Source: Terriglobia bacterium (GTDB lineage Bacteria > Acidobacteriota > Terriglobia > Terriglobales > Acidobacteriaceae). From it: 64,000 nt of DNA. Below the pieces are notes generated by a model that saw nothing but the letters and a program-made list of their open reading frames with translations, ran no database searches and was not told the DNA's origin. The stretch lies in NCBI GenBank assembly GCA_020072815.1, contig JAIQGE010000023.1, positions 98,181-162,180 of the forward strand. Reading direction: 5' to 3'. Shown piece after piece: positions 17,901 to 25,442 of the stretch. Position 1 is the stretch's first letter; each line of letters begins with the position of its first letter. The translations under genes were made by a program, and so were the position numbers.

Positions 17901-18213
17901 CAAATTGCGAGACAAGACCGCTCGCTCTGGCAATACACCCCCTCGGGTTCGTGAGGTTTGGAGGGATCGCAAGGATCCAACACGTGCGAGAGTAACGCAT
18001 ATCAAGGTGACGCGAGTTATGGGCGATTGGAGGGGAGAAGCATTTGCACCTGAAATGGGTCAACGCATGCCGGTACGGCCGCGTCAATTCAGTCCGGCAC
18101 TAAAAATGAACGACGTAAGTGAGTGCATTGTCAGGTTTGAGTTCTCGGGGCCATTGGCTATCCCTCGCCGTCTAGAAGAAATCTCAGAACGAGGCAGCAA
18201 GCGAGTACGCTGA
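14938..18213 (+). CDS. Large multidomain protein: degenerate SIR2-like domain, STAND-type P-loop, helical repeats (candidate defence gene A)
   Basis: I choose the ATG at 14938 (1091 residues), because the upstream TTG at 14839 lies in the terminator T-tract. Residues 1-240 resemble a SIR2-like Rossmann domain that has lost NAD-binding motifs. LPPEVVRAFIDRKAILWVCQ stands where GAGxS would be, FLPIRVLPGVID resembles the xLHGxxD segment, and RTLVVLGAVGESDLARLFEVL resembles the GYSxxDPDxRxLLxxL segment. A P-loop-like GGSGATT at 338-344 lacks the Walker lysine, and Walker B is VVVTD (Asp402). About 440-700 is helical. About 700-1010 looks like TPR-like repeats, followed by a small beta C-terminal domain. 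This matches the STAND sensor layout. Gene B starts 1 bp after the stop. I know no named system with this pair. Confidence 0.7.
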   Translation: MSPSLPPEVVRAFIDRKAILWVCQKYDLNSGEQPHDYDLPTPQTIARYRKFPDKIDNQIAQLYWEAIWLEGAASPLLQTFRASSAQGKENRPVVLLASASDTQARVPVEEFLPIRVLPGVIDANAPLDAQYGVTKGRVRERTAWDLASQLDQYRGRTLVVLGAVGESDLARLFEVLEDTPALDLDVLIVGPGPTATGNQPMLAGVRVVWLNGETAELLKAISDAGAPSSRELPTWAIRLGKKTLALSGKDVRHILTKFAIITERDTIPPTSFALDDLQQFLEGDLSNWKAFGVALPVERGYQSSAGRSFALEVEQTLRQMEGKDSETSTFVLQLPAQGGSGATTLLRAAAYQSARSGYPTLVLRPDEVDIDLDHILAFSDVITDGALTLGLDEVPPLVVVTDVEHSSIPSIKQISQLLASRNRKVLLIQGIQIDWEDSLQEKRTKRFARLAPLKSHVEAGEISRCEAAFQSLAKRWDLPIEAKTEDQWSAYESATRWYDPGSQKQISSLFWVALRFFVVEAFDIDQRQRAEDAVGRWIQKRTDKVTDAGMKKLLDYVAVLSSFRIVSPMWTVLRPITGGAFSSLIVDALRQTRDIVVWGDSVEELGDQTLRFLHPALADEYLRRRGIRDIADKINLLSPVIASLSGGHQGDIWVAESFVIDVLVPDYLGRRQFDWDWRLDFFRQIPPFIRDQSKLILHHWARCLYQSTDSPKLTEDQKRERFDGAIEKLKVAIKLPRRPARDEHPSHLYNTLGTAYARYARLLEGIRGQEDNARNSWKEASSAFQQAINVGGGTNLEALLGFSLRLIDHAEHQAGSRLAPEHADDVAYALDLIDEAELLLTDAASPDPELEENVVKYRARALNWLQVGAGLDYLRRLQQTDSSDLGFYCEAQLTLGGTPSDSASIENALSVLEKAEARGVQLSPRSLRLRLSLLRRHPGERFNFASQKEILQALETRLGYQPRPLELFYHAVLCYQLEVFVEGAERFRKLRDKTARSGNTPPRVREVWRDRKDPTRARVTHIKVTRVMGDWRGEAFAPEMGQRMPVRPRQFSPALKMNDVSECIVRFEFSGPLAIPRRLEEISERGSKRVR

Positions 18214-18214
18214 C

Positions 18215-19786
18215 GTGACCCTATCTCTCTGCTCGGTTCAGGATCAGGCTCGTAGCCTCATCTATAGTGCTCTCGAAAACGCGAGTTCTAGGCTGCCCTC
18301 CATTCTATTGATCGGCCTACCCGGAATCGGGAAACATACAATTCTTGAGGAAATCGCTGCTGAGCTTCAACTCGACATTGTTGAGCTACGACTCAATCAG
18401 CCAAGCAGATACGTCCTTGAGCAGCTTTTTGGCACTCGCGTCGAGGGACCGACCGTGCCAGAAGACGAGGCCTCTGGAGGCGTGTTAGGCAAGGACGCAC
18501 CCACGCTGCTCCATCTTCGAGGGCTCGAAGATTTGGAGCCGGGTTTGCTCCATGTGCTTGCGCGAGTATTGACTCGACGGAGGTATTCGGATGCTCACGG
18601 ACGTGAGCGTTCAATAGGGGACGAGCTTTGGATCATAGCTACCGTGTCAGTGAAGGCGGGAGCTTCAATCGGGCCGGAGCACTGGATATCCACGACCTTT
18701 GACCACCGGATCACTGTTGCCGAACCCGTGCTAGCAGAAGATCTGCACCTCGTGTCGGCTAACATTGCGGCTAGCCATGCCGCTCCCCATGAAATCGACA
18801 AGAATGTGGGAGAGTTCTTCGCGCAGCAGCCCGCAATCCCCGAGAATCTGCGCTCGATTCGACGATGGATTGAGGCAGCTTGTTCAACTGTTGTTACTGA
18901 TCAGCCCATCTCCATAAAAGCGCTCCGTGAAGCCATGATTGACGATCTTCAATGGGTAATAGCAGGCCTCATCTATCGCGGCACGCCCCTAAGCGCACAG
19001 CACGTTCGCAGATGGCTCAATCAATTTCCGGACGAACTTCGGCCTATTGGCGTCCACTTGATTCGCGAGGTGGCTGGTCGATACTTTGTGGCGTGGCCAC
19101 TGTTTCACGAAGGATTGGCAAGACTTATTTCGGACTCAGGCATATCTCCGGGCTCCGCAGTAACCTTCTGTAAATGGCAGGCAATGGGGAAGAGTGCGCC
19201 GTGGATAGCACACGAAATCAAGAACCAAGCGCGTTGGAAGATCAATGAGGACGTCGATCTCTCTGCTCACGAGAGCAGCTGGCCAGCAGTTCAGGGCCTG
19301 TCCCCTGTATTTGTGCTGGCGGATGATTTTGTTGGCTCGGGAAAAACCCTCGGGCGTCTGTGTAAGGGCCCGCACAGCCCACTGATGAAACTGGCGGCGC
19401 GGTACCCTGACGCCCGGTTCGTCATTCTGGTGTTCGCGGGCTATCAGCGTGGTATCCAGAACGCGACGCAGACTCTTTCTCGCGCTCTCGGCAAGCGTTT
19501 GCGGCTCTTGACGCATAGAACATATAACGAAGAGGATCGCTGCTTTAGCGCACAAAGCCGAATTTTGACTACCGAACGGCAGCGCCGCAACTTGCAACAG
19601 TTCTGTACTTATGTCGCAAAGCATCACTATCCAGGCTTGGCCAGACGCTTCATTTTCGGCTTTGAAGACACAGGAGGCATTGTGGTCTTTTTCAATACCG
19701 TGCCGAACAATACGATTCCGTTGATGTGGCACGACCAAGGCACATGGGTACCACTGTTTCCCTCGTCTGGACTGCCGCTTGAATAG
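18215..19786 (+). CDS. Sigma54-activator-like AAA+ domain fused to PRTase-like domain (candidate defence gene B)
   Basis: The 523-residue product starts with GTG one base after gene A's stop. Residues 30-190 follow the sigma54-activator AAA+ pattern. Walker A is GLPGIGKHT (34-42) and QLFGTRVEG replaces the LFG-H-x-GAFTGA region. PTLLHLRGLEDLEPGLLHVLARVL aligns with the GTLFLDEI-L-Q-LLRVL segment but lacks the acidic Walker B pair. LWIIATVSV matches the RIIAATN strand. A helical/winged middle (about 215-330) follows. The C-terminal domain has VFVLADDFVGSGKTL (Asp370, Asp371), the PRPP-loop signature of phosphoribosyltransferase-like folds, then FVILVFAGY and a GFEDTGG element. AAA-PRTase fusions belong to conflict systems; the PRTase may be an effector or nucleotide sensor. 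The function is inferred. Confidence 0.7.
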   Translation: MTLSLCSVQDQARSLIYSALENASSRLPSILLIGLPGIGKHTILEEIAAELQLDIVELRLNQPSRYVLEQLFGTRVEGPTVPEDEASGGVLGKDAPTLLHLRGLEDLEPGLLHVLARVLTRRRYSDAHGRERSIGDELWIIATVSVKAGASIGPEHWISTTFDHRITVAEPVLAEDLHLVSANIAASHAAPHEIDKNVGEFFAQQPAIPENLRSIRRWIEAACSTVVTDQPISIKALREAMIDDLQWVIAGLIYRGTPLSAQHVRRWLNQFPDELRPIGVHLIREVAGRYFVAWPLFHEGLARLISDSGISPGSAVTFCKWQAMGKSAPWIAHEIKNQARWKINEDVDLSAHESSWPAVQGLSPVFVLADDFVGSGKTLGRLCKGPHSPLMKLAARYPDARFVILVFAGYQRGIQNATQTLSRALGKRLRLLTHRTYNEEDRCFSAQSRILTTERQRRNLQQFCTYVAKHHYPGLARRFIFGFEDTGGIVVFFNTVPNNTIPLMWHDQGTWVPLFPSSGLPLE

Positions 19787-20231
19787 ACTCAGCAACGTGG
19801 CTATGGGAGAACTGTTTAGGTTGCTCAACTTTCGGGTCATGGCTCTGTCCGTCAAGGGTCCAATGGCGAGCTAAGTGTCAATGTCGCCGAACTGCAGGAT
19901 TAATCATGGTTGACCCTTGGCACAGGATGTTCACTCCACCGGTTTCCGCCAGATGGCGGCAACCTGTGCACTCCCTCAACGCACTGTTGCACCCATTCTC
20001 GTGGATGCAACACAACATTTGCAGTTGACTTAGAGATGCTTTGTATTCAGAATCCTCATTCCCAGGGAAGGAAAGTGCCCGATGAGCCGCCGAAACAAGC
20101 TGCTTCTCAGTGTCGTATTGTTATCGCTGTCAACGTCCTGGCTCAGTTCTCTATGGCCGGTTTTGAAGTGACCTTACATGGCCGCTCTTGGGTGACCCCC
20201 GAGGCTACGAGCAAAAGCCTTATGGTCGAGC
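19787..20231. other. Gene-poor stretch after the candidate operon
   Basis: About 445 bp between gene B and the convergent membrane-protein gene. A plus-strand frame from 19910 runs through it, but I do not recognise the product and composition is unremarkable. It may be a decayed gene. No terminator hairpin as strong as the one at 14810 is seen. Confidence 0.35.
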
Positions 20232-20885
20232 TTAGGCCGGCTTCTTTCTCGAAATTAGCCCTCCAATTGCACCGGCAAGTAACATCAATACGCCGATGAA
20301 TGTCAAAAAGAAGGGGCTAGTCAAGGCACGTCCAATTGTTACGGGCGTCTCAAGGCGGCCAATCTTGTCGTTCGCCTCGTCGATTTCTTTACTTAACCTT
20401 GTAAACGCTAAGACTGTGTCTGCGCGTTTGTTCAGTTCCTGCAGGTAGTCTTCCAGAGTCGCCTCTTGCCTAGCTTGGTTCTGAAGCGCGTCTTGCAGGG
20501 ACTTGAGTGAGTCCCTAGCCGCGCCGAGGTTCTTAAGGTCGTTGGAGTCTAATTTTTCGAGAAGAGCATTGACCCGCCTGGTTGCGTCAGCCTCGAGTCC
20601 GTTGACTTGATTGGAAAGGTTCGCTACATCCCGTGAACTGAGTGCGACTGACTGCTTAAGAGAGGCGACAGACTGGTCGATTTCGGTTTTTGCCTGGGCA
20701 GCGTGGTCACTCACTGTCTTGACCTGGTACGCGCTTACGCCTACGCCCACGCCAACGAGAGCGGCCACACCGAACAGGGAGAAGAAAACGAATCTTACGA
20801 CGCTCGAGCCCAGAAACTGTTCCGTGGCCCTGTTGACCATAGCGTCCACTTGGCTATCTCGGTCGTGTGCATTGTTGCTCGTCAC
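20232..20885 (-). CDS. Two-helix membrane protein with long coiled coil
   Basis: The start is GTG at 20885 because a perfect AGGAGG (20892-20897) sits six bases upstream. Upstream in-frame ATGs at 20966 and 20903 lack this. The 217-residue protein has a transmembrane segment near residues 30-52 (VVRFVFFSLFGVAALVGVGVGV), then about 120 residues of Ala/Gln/Ser-rich coiled coil. A second transmembrane segment follows near the end (SPFFLTFIGVLMLLAGAIGGL) with a short KK-ending tail. The topology puts the coiled coil in the periplasm or cytoplasm as one hairpin. I do not recognise a family. It converges on the candidate AAA-PRTase operon and might be its membrane effector, but it has its own ribosome-binding site. 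Confidence 0.6.
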   Translation of the reverse strand: MTSNNAHDRDSQVDAMVNRATEQFLGSSVVRFVFFSLFGVAALVGVGVGVSAYQVKTVSDHAAQAKTEIDQSVASLKQSVALSSRDVANLSNQVNGLEADATRRVNALLEKLDSNDLKNLGAARDSLKSLQDALQNQARQEATLEDYLQELNKRADTVLAFTRLSKEIDEANDKIGRLETPVTIGRALTSPFFLTFIGVLMLLAGAIGGLISRKKPA

Positions 20886-21308
20886 AACTTTCCTCCTTTT
20901 CATAATGCGGTCATGGATTCTCCCGCGGTCCCTAATGGATCGTAACAGGCCAGCGGCACTCGTCACAACGAGCCTTCAGCATCGTTGTCCAACCTAAGCA
21001 ACCCTAAATGAATACATGCTTCCGGAACAGTGAAGAGTTGGAACGCGATCCACAGCTCATCAGAATTGTGCAGTGGGCCTATTGAGTTGAAGCCCGTTCG
21101 GTCGTTCGTAATTGGCTCTGGGTCCAGAAACGGGCTTCTCGGAATTGCCAAGGTCGCGTGTTGGTCTTTTAATCCACCCTCCCCGCAGCTTCCGCCCAGT
21201 TAGGTAGACGAGGGTTCGATGGGGGTTCGATAAGAGCATCCAGCCGTTCCCAAGGGTACTCAGAAAAGCCATCCGTGCCTTAGAATTTCAATGGGTTACG
21301 CTACAACG
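20886..21308. other. Gene-free stretch before the tRNA-Phe fragment
   Basis: About 420 bp with the promoter region of the minus-strand membrane-protein gene and the presumed right end of the island. No conserved ORF or repeat stands out. Confidence 0.35.
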
Positions 21309-21358
21309 CAGCCCTGAAAAGGCTGGCGTCGGCGGTTCGATTCCGTCCCTGGCCACCA
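21309..21358 (+). other. 3' part of a tRNA-Phe(GAA) gene: probable attachment site (att) of the island
   Basis: The 50 bases fold exactly as the 3' two-thirds of tRNA-Phe. There is an anticodon arm CAGCC-CTGAAAA-GGCTG (anticodon GAA at 21316-21318), a five-base variable loop, a T-arm GGCGG-TTCGATT-CCGTC, a 3' acceptor strand CCTGGCC, discriminator A and an encoded CCA. The matching acceptor 5' strand (GGCCAGG) and D-arm are absent immediately upstream. Such 3' tRNA copies are the far-end att left by tyrosine integrases. Confidence 0.8.
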
Positions 21359-21729
21359 TCTTTTCAACCACTTAGACAAACAAAAAACAGCATTTGTGTT
21401 CCGAAATGTTCCAAACTTTCGGCGTGGGCGGGGTTCGTCTCAATGATTTCCAGTCCTCCCGAAAACGGCACAAGTTCTAGAACCACCGACGTTCACTCTC
21501 AACGGACACGCGAGCCATCATGACTACGATCCGCGAATAGACAAGAGCAGAGCATATTGAGTAACCTAACCTGCTAGATTCGGCTTGCTGGCATCCCGTT
21601 GACAGTCGCGCCCAAGCCGGAGCGGCCCCCACGCATGGCGTTCAGCATTTCTGCAACTCTGTCACAAACGGGGCCAGCCATGTTGCAGGCATTACAGCTA
21701 GACAATTTGTTTTTGTTCAGGAAGCGATC
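21359..21729. other. Gene-free stretch upstream of the polysaccharide export gene
   Basis: About 370 bp after the tRNA fragment. It must carry the promoter of the export gene at 21730. I see no confident -35/-10 pair and no ORF with recognisable product. Confidence 0.4.
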
Positions 21730-24207
21730 TTGCAAACTAAAAGTGTTTCGGTCATTTGCGCTGGTTTAATGATCTTTGCTACTGCGGCTGGGCAGATGGC
21801 CGCCGGTCAGTCCTCGCAATCATCTTCCGGACAATCTCAGGACACACCCTCTCAGCAGATGCCCGGCGTACAACTGCCGCCACGCCCGCCGCAGATCACC
21901 AATCTGTCGCCGGAAGGCGATGGCCGTGAGCGTGATCGAGAGCTGTCTCCGGAAGATCGCAATTTACCGCGCTATTCGCAACCAACGGCTTTGGTTGCGC
22001 TGCCGCCCGAACCCGATATCGAGTTCCAGGAGATGATCGCCGGCTCGCTCGGCTACCGTCTGCCGATTTTCGGACAAGATCTTTTCCGCAACGTGCCTTC
22101 GACCTTCGCGCCCCTAGACCGCGTGCCGGTCACGCCCGAATACGTGATCGGCCCCGGCGACGAACTCCTGATCCGCGCCTGGGGTCAAGTTGAGATCAAC
22201 GGCCGTGCCGTGGTTGACCGCAATGGGACCATCTACCTGCCCAAGGTCGGCACTCTGACCGTGGCCGGGCAGCGCTACGACCATCTCCATGACTACTTGC
22301 AGACTGCCATCGGAAGTATGTTCAAGAATTTCGAACTCAGCGTGACGATGGGCCAGTTGCGCTCCATCCAAGTATTTGTGGTGGGCCAGGTGCGGCGTCC
22401 GGGCGTTTACACCATCAGTTCGCTGAGCACGCTGGTTAATGCGCTATTTGCTTCCGGCGGGCCTTCCAAGCGCGGATCCATGCGCCGCATCCAGCTTCAG
22501 CGCCAGGGAAAACCAATCACCACCTTCGATCTCTACGCCCTGCTGGTCAAGGGCGATAAATCCAGGGACGTGGCGCTGCTGCCCGGCGACGTGATCTACG
22601 TGCCACCGGTGGCGCGATTGGCGGCCCTGGCCGGCAGCGTCAACGTCCCGGGAATATTTGAACTGCAGGAGCACGATACGCTGGGCGATGTCATTGGGTT
22701 TGCCGGAGGCCTCACCGTCGCCGCCACCGCCGAGCACGCCACCCTGGAACGCATCGGCGACCATCGCATCCGCAGAGTCGAAGAGGTTTCGCTGACCAGC
22801 GAGGGGCTGAAGCGAGAATTGCAAAGCGGAGACCTGGTGCGCTTCCTGCATATCTCGGCGAAGTTTGAGAACGCCGTCACTCTGCGCGGGAATGTGGCCA
22901 TCCCGGGCAGGTATGCGTGGCACGCCGGCATGCGCGTACATGATCTGATTCCCAGTCGGGATGCCCTGATCACCGAAGAATATTGGAAGCGGCAAAGCCG
23001 GCTGGCCCTCGATCCTACGGGCCAGAGTTTCAAGACGATCGAAGAACAGAGAGCTGAGAAGAAGCAGCAGACTCAGCAAACGGGGCAACCGGCGCAACCA
23101 GGACCACTGGGAGGCCAAACCGCACCGCTCGAGCAGTCCGGGCAATCCGGGCAATCCGGGCAATCAGAGAGGCGCTCCGTGAATGGCGACGCCCAGCGTG
23201 ATCGAGCGGAAGAGATCAAAAACGAAGTCAAGCGCTCCGCCGCGGAGATCAACTGGGAGTACGCCGTGGTCGAGCGCCTCGATCTGGATACTTTGACAAC
23301 AGAGTTGCTGCCTTTCAACCTGGGCAAAGCAATTGCCGGGGAAGAATCCCAGAACCTGCCTTTGCAATCCGGCGACGTGATCGTCATCTTTTCTCAGGCC
23401 GACCTGCAGGTGCCCATCGCTCGGCAGAGCAAGTTCGTGCGCATGGAAGGTGAGTTCCAGGCGGGAGGTGTCTACCGCGTGCAGCCGGGCGAAACACTGC
23501 GCCAACTGGTCAGTCGGGTGGGCGGATTCACGCCCCAGGCTTACCTTTACGGCGCGGAGTTCACGCGCGAATCCACGCAGAAAGACCAGCAGAAGCGGCT
23601 GGACCAGTACATCAATGAGATGGAGAAGACCGTGGAGCGCTCCGCCGGCGGGTTGCGCGGGCGCACCGGCGACGAGGCGGCTGCCGAAAGCCAGGCCCTG
23701 GAAGGACAGCGCCGCTTGCTGGAGAAATTGCGGCTGCTGCGGGCTGCCGGACGCATCGTGCTGGAGTTAAAACCAACAGGGCTCCGGGCCAACGCTGACT
23801 CCATCGAACAGCTTCCCGACCTGGTGCTGGAAGACGGCGACCGGCTGGTTGTCCCCTTCCGTCCCGCCACCGTGGACGTTATCGGCGCCGTCTACAACAG
23901 CAATGCCTTCGTGTTCAAGCCGGGAAAGACCGTGTCCGACTATCTGCGGATCGCCGGCGGCGTCACTGCCAGCGGAGACCGCGGGCGCGCGTTCGTGATT
24001 CGCGCTGACGGGTCAACGGTCGCCGGCAAGGGACACCGCGGTTTGATCGGCAATGACTTCGGCAGGCTAAGGCTTGAGCCGGGCGATACCATTGTGGTGC
24101 CGGAAAAGTTGAACCAGGGCGCCGTCCTGCGCGGGTTCAAGGACTGGACCCAGATCATCGGGCAGTTCGTCCTCGGCGCCGCCGCCGCGAAAGTATTGTT
24201 CCCGTAG
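21730..24207 (+). CDS. SLBB-domain polysaccharide export outer membrane protein (Wza-like)
   Basis: The 825-residue protein starts with TTG (AGGAAG upstream) and a signal peptide ending near GQMAAGQ. A polysaccharide export (Poly_export) domain begins VTPEYVIGPGDELLIRAWG at about 135. Several SLBB beta-grasp units follow: VVGQVRRPGVYTI with GDVIYVPP, AGSVNVPGIFEL, MEGEFQAGGVYRVQPGETL and VIGAVYNSNAFVFKPGKTV. A final LEPGDTIVVPEKL and a hydrophobic C-terminus complete it. It forms the outer-membrane channel of Wzx/Wzy-type export. A Gln/Gly/Ser-rich linker with tandem repeats (about 470-490) interrupts the SLBB array, and Wza proteins are usually only about 380 residues. It converges with the minus-strand glycosyltransferase operon. 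Confidence 0.9.
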   Translation: MQTKSVSVICAGLMIFATAAGQMAAGQSSQSSSGQSQDTPSQQMPGVQLPPRPPQITNLSPEGDGRERDRELSPEDRNLPRYSQPTALVALPPEPDIEFQEMIAGSLGYRLPIFGQDLFRNVPSTFAPLDRVPVTPEYVIGPGDELLIRAWGQVEINGRAVVDRNGTIYLPKVGTLTVAGQRYDHLHDYLQTAIGSMFKNFELSVTMGQLRSIQVFVVGQVRRPGVYTISSLSTLVNALFASGGPSKRGSMRRIQLQRQGKPITTFDLYALLVKGDKSRDVALLPGDVIYVPPVARLAALAGSVNVPGIFELQEHDTLGDVIGFAGGLTVAATAEHATLERIGDHRIRRVEEVSLTSEGLKRELQSGDLVRFLHISAKFENAVTLRGNVAIPGRYAWHAGMRVHDLIPSRDALITEEYWKRQSRLALDPTGQSFKTIEEQRAEKKQQTQQTGQPAQPGPLGGQTAPLEQSGQSGQSGQSERRSVNGDAQRDRAEEIKNEVKRSAAEINWEYAVVERLDLDTLTTELLPFNLGKAIAGEESQNLPLQSGDVIVIFSQADLQVPIARQSKFVRMEGEFQAGGVYRVQPGETLRQLVSRVGGFTPQAYLYGAEFTRESTQKDQQKRLDQYINEMEKTVERSAGGLRGRTGDEAAAESQALEGQRRLLEKLRLLRAAGRIVLELKPTGLRANADSIEQLPDLVLEDGDRLVVPFRPATVDVIGAVYNSNAFVFKPGKTVSDYLRIAGGVTASGDRGRAFVIRADGSTVAGKGHRGLIGNDFGRLRLEPGDTIVVPEKLNQGAVLRGFKDWTQIIGQFVLGAAAAKVLFP
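23134..23166 (+). repeat. 9-bp tandem repeat within the export gene
   Basis: CAGTCCGGG is followed by CAATCCGGG twice and a partial CAATCA, encoding successive Gln-Ser-Gly units in a linker between SLBB domains. It is a slippage-prone in-frame repeat that may vary the linker length. Confidence 0.85.
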
Positions 24208-24248
24208 GTTACGAGCGACTCCCAAGAGAGTTGGGGTTGGCGGGCTTC

Positions 24249-25442
24249 TTATGTTCTTTCAGTCAGAGAAATCGCGTGCGTGAACAGATCAATGTACTCT
24301 TCACGGGTGCCCGGCAACTCAACGAACTCGCGGGCGAAGCGGCGCGCTCTCTCTGACATCTCCGTGAACGCTGTATTTTCCATGTCCACACAGGATTGGA
24401 GAGCCTGTCTCCAGCCGGACAAATGGTCCAGCGGCAGCGTCCACCCGACGCCCTTCTCCTGGAGTTGCGACCACGGAGTCTGGTCGCTGATGACCACAGG
24501 ACAGCCGGCGCCCAGGGCCTCAAGAATCACGTGGCCAAAATTTTCGCCCAAGGTTGGCAGCACGAACAGATGATATTGCCCCAGAATCGCCTGGACGCGA
24601 TCAGGAGCCACCGGCCCGCGGTAGCTGATCTTCACATTGGCCGGGGCCTGCTTCATGGCGTCTTGGCATTCAGCCCACAGCGCAGGGTCTTCCAGCGGCC
24701 CGTAGATGTCGAATGTGATGTCGCCGCGCAGACCGCAGGATAGCTCAATCGCAGTGCGGGGATTCTTCATCCGCGAAATACGCGCCAGAAACACGATTCG
24801 CGCGCTCCCCGGCTCTTTCCGTAATCGTACGTTGGCTGGGCTTCCATGCAGCATGCCGGGCACGTCCGGCGCGACGTGGATCACATTCCGGGCCAAGGCC
24901 ACTTTGCCGCGCGGTTTGTCGCCCTTTCCCGCCAGCGCGCGCTTGATCTGCTCTGCTTCCTGCTCCGTGGATGCCTGCCAGAGGACTTGGCGATAGAGGA
25001 ATGGCAACGCCACCTTCATGTAGAGCCACTTGCGGCGCCTCTTGATGCTGCGCGCCCCCTGGGAAAACTCACCGCGCGGGGCCAGCACCACGGCGCACCG
25101 CGGAATCAGTCTCAGCCAGCGCAGCAGCAAGATGCGGATGCTGATGCGAGAGAAGAAACTGTTGAGATAGATGATGTCGGGCGCGATCTCCGCGATTCTG
25201 CGCCGCAGGCTCCTCAGCGAGAGGTTGCCGGAATAGTACACCTGGGCCGCGCCGATCTTTGTCCACGTACCGAGCGGAAGGGACGGGTACGGCTGGGTGT
25301 CGTGCAGGTCGCGATCGCGCGTAACAATGAAAAACTCAAAATCCTCGCGCAGCAGTTCCACCAGGTTGGAAACCGTGCGAACCGGCCCACCGGCCTTGAA
25401 GCCGGGCAGATACCAGTCTATTGTCGCCAGGATTTTTGTCAT
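24249..25442 (-). CDS. GT4-family glycosyltransferase
   Basis: This 397-residue GT-B enzyme has the N-terminal acceptor domain motif WYLPGFKAGGPVRTVSNL. The GT4 C-terminal donor domain has ARIVFLARISRMKNP, a PTLGENFGHVILEALGAGCPVV E-x7-E stretch and SDQTPW. It should add one sugar of the exopolysaccharide repeat from an NDP-sugar at the inner face of the inner membrane. It is the last gene of the minus-strand EPS operon, its start overlapping the stop of the previous glycosyltransferase gene by 4 bp (ATGA). Confidence 0.88.
   Translation of the reverse strand: MTKILATIDWYLPGFKAGGPVRTVSNLVELLREDFEFFIVTRDRDLHDTQPYPSLPLGTWTKIGAAQVYYSGNLSLRSLRRRIAEIAPDIIYLNSFFSRISIRILLLRWLRLIPRCAVVLAPRGEFSQGARSIKRRRKWLYMKVALPFLYRQVLWQASTEQEAEQIKRALAGKGDKPRGKVALARNVIHVAPDVPGMLHGSPANVRLRKEPGSARIVFLARISRMKNPRTAIELSCGLRGDITFDIYGPLEDPALWAECQDAMKQAPANVKISYRGPVAPDRVQAILGQYHLFVLPTLGENFGHVILEALGAGCPVVISDQTPWSQLQEKGVGWTLPLDHLSGWRQALQSCVDMENTAFTEMSERARRFAREFVELPGTREEYIDLFTHAISLTERT

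Noticed and set aside
1..21308. Second, intact tRNA-Phe gene matching the att-like fragment at 21309
   Set aside because: No GGCCAGG acceptor with D-arm was found to the left on the plus strand; the left boundary of the island remains open.
22444..23163. Minus-strand ORF of 239 codons
   Set aside because: Shadow of the SLBB export gene.
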